NCBI GenBank assembly: GCA_012519415.1
Contig: JAAYQG010000011.1
Span: forward strand, 1-45,934
Direction of reading: 5' to 3'
Source: Treponema sp.
GTDB taxonomy: Bacteria; Spirochaetota; Spirochaetia; Treponematales; Treponemataceae
Length of the DNA: 45,934 nt
The notes beneath the pieces were generated by a model. That model saw only the letters and a list, made by a program, of their open reading frames with translations. It had not been told where the DNA came from and did not search any database. Made by a program: the position numbers and the translations under genes. Below, piece by piece: positions 42,825-45,934 of the stretch; position 1 is the first letter of the stretch; the number at the start of each line of letters is the position of its first letter.

Positions 42825-42879
42825 TAAAAAAAGCTTGTAAAAGTGGCGGTTGTCTGGCAGACCACCTCTTTTACAAGCT
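42825..42879 (-). terminator. Terminator of thrA
   Basis: On the minus strand: AGCTTGTAAAAG arm (42879-42868), an inner hairpin around GTCT-GGC-AGAC, the complementary arm (42843-42832), then seven Ts (42831-42825). A strong intrinsic terminator 62 nt after the thrA stop. Confidence 0.9.
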
Positions 42880-42941
42880 CAATATTTTTTAAGATTTGCA
42901 AATAAATTCAGTTCTTTGTAGCTACATCAACATCTTAAAAT

Positions 42942-45416
42942 TTATTTTTGTTCAAGGTTCCATGAAACTGTGCGGAGAATATCTCCGAAAACGCCGGCAG
43001 CTGTAACACCAGCACCAGCACCATATCCGCGCACAGTCATTGGAATCGGTGTGTAGCGTGCTGTATGGAACACAAATGCGTTTTCACAGCCTTTAATTAC
43101 ATAAAGCGGATGTTCCGGGCCAACTTCAATCATTCCTACAGAACATTTGCCCTTTTCAATAGATGCAGCCATACGGAGCACTTTTCCTTCTTTTTTGAGA
43201 GCATCAATTTTTTTGGCAAAATAATCATCAAGCTCGGGCAGTTTTCCTAAGAACTCGTCTGTAGAACCTGAATCATCAAATTCTGGCGGAAACACTTTGT
43301 TAATTACTATATCTTCAAGTTCAAGTTCCATACCGGCTTCTCGCGCAATAATCAAAGCTTTGCGTGCAACATCAAGACCTCCCAAATCATCGCGCGGATC
43401 AGGTTCCGTGTAGCGTTTTTCTTTTGCCTCAAGAACAGCTTTTGAAAAACTTACGCCCTCATCAAGACGTCCAAAAATGTACGAAAGTGAACCTGACATA
43501 ATGCCATAAAAACCTGTAAGTCTATCGCCGGACTTAAAAAGATTCTGCAACGTATCAATAATCGGAAGACCCGCACCTACGTTCGTTTCATAGAGAAAAC
43601 GACGGCGCATTTTATTAGCATTAGCACGAAGTTCTTTATAAAAAGCCATGCTCATTGAGTTTGCACGTTTATTTGGCGTTGCGATATGCATTCCTGCATT
43701 TAAAATATCAAGATAACGCTCAGGCAAATCATACGATGCGGTACAATCTACAAAAATGGGGTTGAGCGGTTTTACTCGACGTACAAAATCAAGGATTTCA
43801 TCAATGTTTGTTTGTTTTCCTTTGTTTTTTACATCTTCACGCCAATTGCGCAAATCAAGACTTGTTTCGCTCGTAATCATTCCGTCAATGTTTGCAATCG
43901 CCATAACACGGATATCAATTCCCTGAGAAAGCAAATCTTTTTGCTGGTCGCGAATCTGATCCATAAGTGCACCGCCGATATTGCCAACGCCAAAAGCAAA
44001 AACTTCGATTGTCTGTGCCGTATTAAAACAGAAACGATGTGCAATTCGCACGGCAGTATCGCCGTCTTTTCCATTAATAACAACAGAAATCGAACGCTCT
44101 GAAGAACCTTGTGCAATAGCCAAAATATTTATGTCTTGGCTTGCAAGCGAGTCAAGAAAAGTTCCTGCAATTCCTCGTTTATGTTTCATTCCGTCGCCGA
44201 CAATGGAAACAATGGCACAATCTTCTTGCATTTCAATAAGATTGATTATATTTTCACGTAGCTCAAGCTCAAATTCAGCACCTAAAATATCTTGAACTGT
44301 ACGCGCTTCGCTTTGATTTACACAAAAACTGATTGTATATTCTGAACTTGACTGAGTAATCAAAAGCATGGAAATTCCTGCGCGAGATACGGCAGCAAAA
44401 ATTCTTGCAGCCATACCTGATTTTCCTTTCATGCCGCTACCTGAAACGCTGATAATTGCAGTGTTTTTGAGGCAGGAAATTCCTCTAATTGGACCGCTTG
44501 ATTCAAAACGACCGCTTGTAATGCGAGTTCCCCTGCTTGAAGGATTCATGCTATTAAGGCTCCACACTTCAATGCCTTTTGCGGCAAGTGGTGCAAGGGT
44601 TTTTGGATGAAGAACTTTTGAACCGAAAAAAGAAAGCTCCATTGCTTCTTCATAGCTCATATCGTTTACCAATATTGCATCTTTTACAATGCGCGGATCT
44701 GCTGTAAATATTCCATCTACATCAGTCCAGAATTCTACTTTTGAAGCACCAAGCCCAACGCCAATAAGTGCTGCTGAAAAATCTGAACCATTGCGCCCTA
44801 AAAGTCCCATTGAACCGTTTTTCCATGTGCAAATAAAGCCAGGGAAAAGCAAAATGCGAAAACCGGAACCGATTCGTCCGTCGCGAACAGAAGCTAAAGC
44901 TTCCATTGTGCGTGGCATATCAGGATCACCTTCTGTTTGGTTTCCGGTTGTGTAGATATATTTTCGAGAATCTAAAAGACAAACAGATTGTCCCTTTGCT
45001 TTAAGAACAGCTGCTACAATCGGACTTGAAAGGCGTTCGCCGATGCCCATAATACGACAATACGCAGAAGTAGGACATTCGCCAAAAGCAGAAACTGCAT
45101 TCAAAAGTTGTTCATATTCAGCAAAAACAGATTCAAGCTCATTCATAACAGCCTTTGTATCAAAGTCGCTCAAGCTTTGCGCAATTTCATTACAAATCGT
45201 ACTATGTATATTTTTAATTGAATCAATAAATTCTTCCGGTACAGCACCTGCAACTGTTTTATCAATGCTTTCTTGCAATTTGTTTGAAACGCTTGCAACA
45301 GCAGAAACAACTACACTAATGCGGTCTTTTTCAGCTCGCCCTGCCATTATCGCAGCAGAATCCAAAATACGAGCGGCATTGCCCATTGAAGTTCCGCCGA
45401 ACTTTAACGTAATCAT
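42942..45416 (-). CDS. thrA: Bifunctional aspartokinase/homoserine dehydrogenase
   Basis: 824 residues, normal for ThrA/MetL fusions. Aspartokinase domain (1-290): KFGGTSMGN (5-13), GLLGRNGSDFSAALIG and WTDVDGIFTADPR. Two ACT domains (about 315-460): AIISVSGSGMKGKSGMAARI and AIVSIVGDGMKHKRGIAGTF, which bind threonine as feedback inhibitor. Homoserine dehydrogenase (465-820): FGVGNIGGALMDQI (NAD(P) loop), VDCTASYDLPERY and GIMSGSLSYIFGRLDEG, FSKAVLEAKEKRYTEPDPRD. It catalyses the first and third steps from aspartate to Thr, Ile and Met. GGGG lies before the ATG at 5-6 nt. Whether it belongs to the Thr- or Met-regulated class cannot be decided by eye. No thrB or thrC is adjacent. Confidence 0.96.
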   Translation of the reverse strand: MITLKFGGTSMGNAARILDSAAIMAGRAEKDRISVVVSAVASVSNKLQESIDKTVAGAVPEEFIDSIKNIHSTICNEIAQSLSDFDTKAVMNELESVFAEYEQLLNAVSAFGECPTSAYCRIMGIGERLSSPIVAAVLKAKGQSVCLLDSRKYIYTTGNQTEGDPDMPRTMEALASVRDGRIGSGFRILLFPGFICTWKNGSMGLLGRNGSDFSAALIGVGLGASKVEFWTDVDGIFTADPRIVKDAILVNDMSYEEAMELSFFGSKVLHPKTLAPLAAKGIEVWSLNSMNPSSRGTRITSGRFESSGPIRGISCLKNTAIISVSGSGMKGKSGMAARIFAAVSRAGISMLLITQSSSEYTISFCVNQSEARTVQDILGAEFELELRENIINLIEMQEDCAIVSIVGDGMKHKRGIAGTFLDSLASQDINILAIAQGSSERSISVVINGKDGDTAVRIAHRFCFNTAQTIEVFAFGVGNIGGALMDQIRDQQKDLLSQGIDIRVMAIANIDGMITSETSLDLRNWREDVKNKGKQTNIDEILDFVRRVKPLNPIFVDCTASYDLPERYLDILNAGMHIATPNKRANSMSMAFYKELRANANKMRRRFLYETNVGAGLPIIDTLQNLFKSGDRLTGFYGIMSGSLSYIFGRLDEGVSFSKAVLEAKEKRYTEPDPRDDLGGLDVARKALIIAREAGMELELEDIVINKVFPPEFDDSGSTDEFLGKLPELDDYFAKKIDALKKEGKVLRMAASIEKGKCSVGMIEVGPEHPLYVIKGCENAFVFHTARYTPIPMTVRGYGAGAGVTAAGVFGDILRTVSWNLEQK

Positions 45417-45432
45417 TAAAAACCCCTAAAAT

Positions 45433-45457
45433 GAATGAGCCGGATAAAAGCTCACTC
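45433..45457 (-). promoter_or_regulatory. Leader hairpin before thrA
   Basis: GAGTGAGC (45457-45450) pairs with GCTCATTC (45440-45433) on the minus strand with one G-U pair and a 9-nt loop, 16 nt before the ATG. No leader peptide rich in Thr or Ile codons and no T tract were seen, so classical attenuation is not supported. Confidence 0.3.
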
Positions 45458-45506
45458 GTTAAAAAATCTGTACTATTCTAGCTTATATGGGAAAAATAAT
45501 CTATGG

Positions 45507-45559
45507 GCGTTTTGCATTTGGGATTTATCTAAAATTTGGGGATTAATCTAGCAAAACGC
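45507..45559 (-). repeat. Foldback element with conserved loop, copy 4
   Basis: On the minus strand the stem is GCGTTTTGC / GCAAAACGC (45559-45551 and 45515-45507) and the loop halves are TAGATTAATCCCCAAAT and TAGATAAATCCCAAAT, nearly identical to each other. It lies upstream of thrA and points the same way. Confidence 0.75.
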
Positions 45560-45560
45560 T

Positions 45561-45676
45561 GTAGTTTGCAATTTATGCAAACTACGTTTGCAGTTTAATC
45601 AGACGTCCTTGTCTGATTAAACTGCCGAGTTTTGCTTCACAAAACTCTACGCTTGTGCACTGCCTCCGTGCAGTGC
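45561..45676. repeat. Run of four unrelated foldbacks
   Basis: GTAGTTTGCA-5 nt-TGCAAACTAC (45561-45585), CAGTTTAATCAGAC-6 nt-GTCTGATTAAACTG (45591-45624), GAGTTTTG-5 nt-CAAAACTC (45627-45647) and GCACTGC-6 nt-GCAGTGC (45657-45676) follow each other with only 2-9 nt between them. Arms differ, but three share AGTTT. None has a T tract. Confidence 0.75.
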
Positions 45677-45690
45677 GGATTTGTACAGGG

Positions 45691-45744
45691 GGCGTTTCGC
45701 TTGGGGATTGGAGCTACGGTTTGGAGAACAACTAGCGAAACGCC
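45691..45744 (-). repeat. Foldback element with conserved loop, copy 5
   Basis: On the minus strand the stem is GGCGTTTCGC / GCGAAACGCC (45744-45735 and 45700-45691), with loop halves TAGTTGTTCTCCAAAC and TAGCTCCAATCCCCAA. The stem is the copy 3 type while the second loop half is the copy 1 type. Confidence 0.75.
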
Positions 45745-45745
45745 G

Positions 45746-45791
45746 ATTGGGCGTTTGGGTGGGGGTAATTTACAAATTTTGGGTTAATCTA
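45746..45791 (-). repeat. Degraded copy 6 of the conserved-loop element
   Basis: On the minus strand TAGATTAACCCAAAAT and TAAATTACCCCCACCCAA lead to ACGCCC, but the 5' stem arm is absent, so the foldback cannot form. Confidence 0.5.
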
Positions 45792-45878
45792 GCTGTCTGA
45801 CTGTCTTTGAGCTTTTTCGGCAGCAACCATATATAGAAGAAAAACAACTACTGAAAATAAAATACCCCAAAAAAGCAT
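45789..45878 (-). CDS. Possible very small membrane protein
   Basis: A 29-residue ORF on the minus strand, MLFWGILFSVVVFLLYMVAA followed by a polar EKAQRQSDS tail, has the shape of a single-pass small membrane protein. There is no Shine-Dalgarno before the ATG, and its stop codon lies in the degraded repeat, so it may be a chance ORF. TATACT and TATAAT words near 45915-45925 could drive it or a plus-strand gene beyond the window. Confidence 0.25.
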   Translation of the reverse strand: MLFWGILFSVVVFLLYMVAAEKAQRQSDS

Positions 45879-45934
45879 CAAAAAGGGCTTAAAAATGCAT
45901 ACATATTAAAAAATATAGTATAATGACCCCACAC

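Noticed and set aside
45417-45500. Threonine/isoleucine attenuator leader before thrA
   Set aside because: No short ORF with Thr or Ile codon runs and no terminator with a T tract precede thrA; only one small hairpin is seen.

Overview
The window looks like part of the chromosome of an AT-rich, host-associated spirochaete, most likely a Treponema. This rests on protein resemblance read by eye (long-form PRPP synthase, excisionase-HTH/EIIA fusion, spirochaete-style two-helix adenylate cyclase, tandem acyl-CoA dehydratase activase), not on a database search. Most of the window is ordinary chromosomal backbone with one accessory stretch at about 17.7-22.9 kb.

Layout. 1-270: the end of an ABC transporter ATPase and a cysteine-rich 41-residue peptide gene. 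490-3560 (minus): an M24 peptidase and the lipid II flippase MurJ, separated by an array of foldback repeats. 3724-6824: a membrane adenylate cyclase overlapping a membrane-anchored coiled-coil protein. 7399-11982: a 1527-residue fused dehydratase activase. 12114-15392 (minus): two secreted DUF1266 paralogues. 15634-15706: tRNA-Lys. 15986-17710: a CPA2 antiporter with CBS domains. 17757-18553: broken gene ends of raised G+C next to a DUF503 gene. 18550-20706: a large unknown protein. 21097-22845: small genes including hicAB. 22895-25571: a pseudouridine synthase, a transglutaminase-like exported protein and an HTH-EIIA regulator. 26128-29370: uvrB, a metallo-beta-lactamase-fold hydrolase and rpmB. 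29613-35586: a complete five-gene oligopeptide/dipeptide ABC importer. 35620-36633: a Gfo/Idh/MocA oxidoreductase. 36999-40100: prs, an FGGY kinase and a HAD phosphatase in one operon. 40152-45416 (minus): tRNA-Arg, a lipid-linked glycosyltransferase, a voltage-sensor-like membrane protein and the bifunctional aspartokinase/homoserine dehydrogenase ThrA.

Some gene sets work together. The importer would bring in peptides, which the M24 peptidase may help degrade. The prs operon points to pentose or nucleotide-precursor metabolism. MurJ and the glycosyltransferase serve the cell envelope.

The least explained signals are: (1) a recurrent foldback element of about 50 nt whose loop is conserved while its stem changes in a compensatory way, found before uvrB and before thrA in the direction of each gene; (2) many short palindromes sharing an AGTTT-type stem; (3) several genes whose predicted -10 box lies only 6-9 nt before the start codon, without a Shine-Dalgarno sequence, suggesting leaderless transcripts; (4) the Cys-rich peptide beside the ABC exporter-like ATPase at the left edge; (5) a small structured leader before prs.
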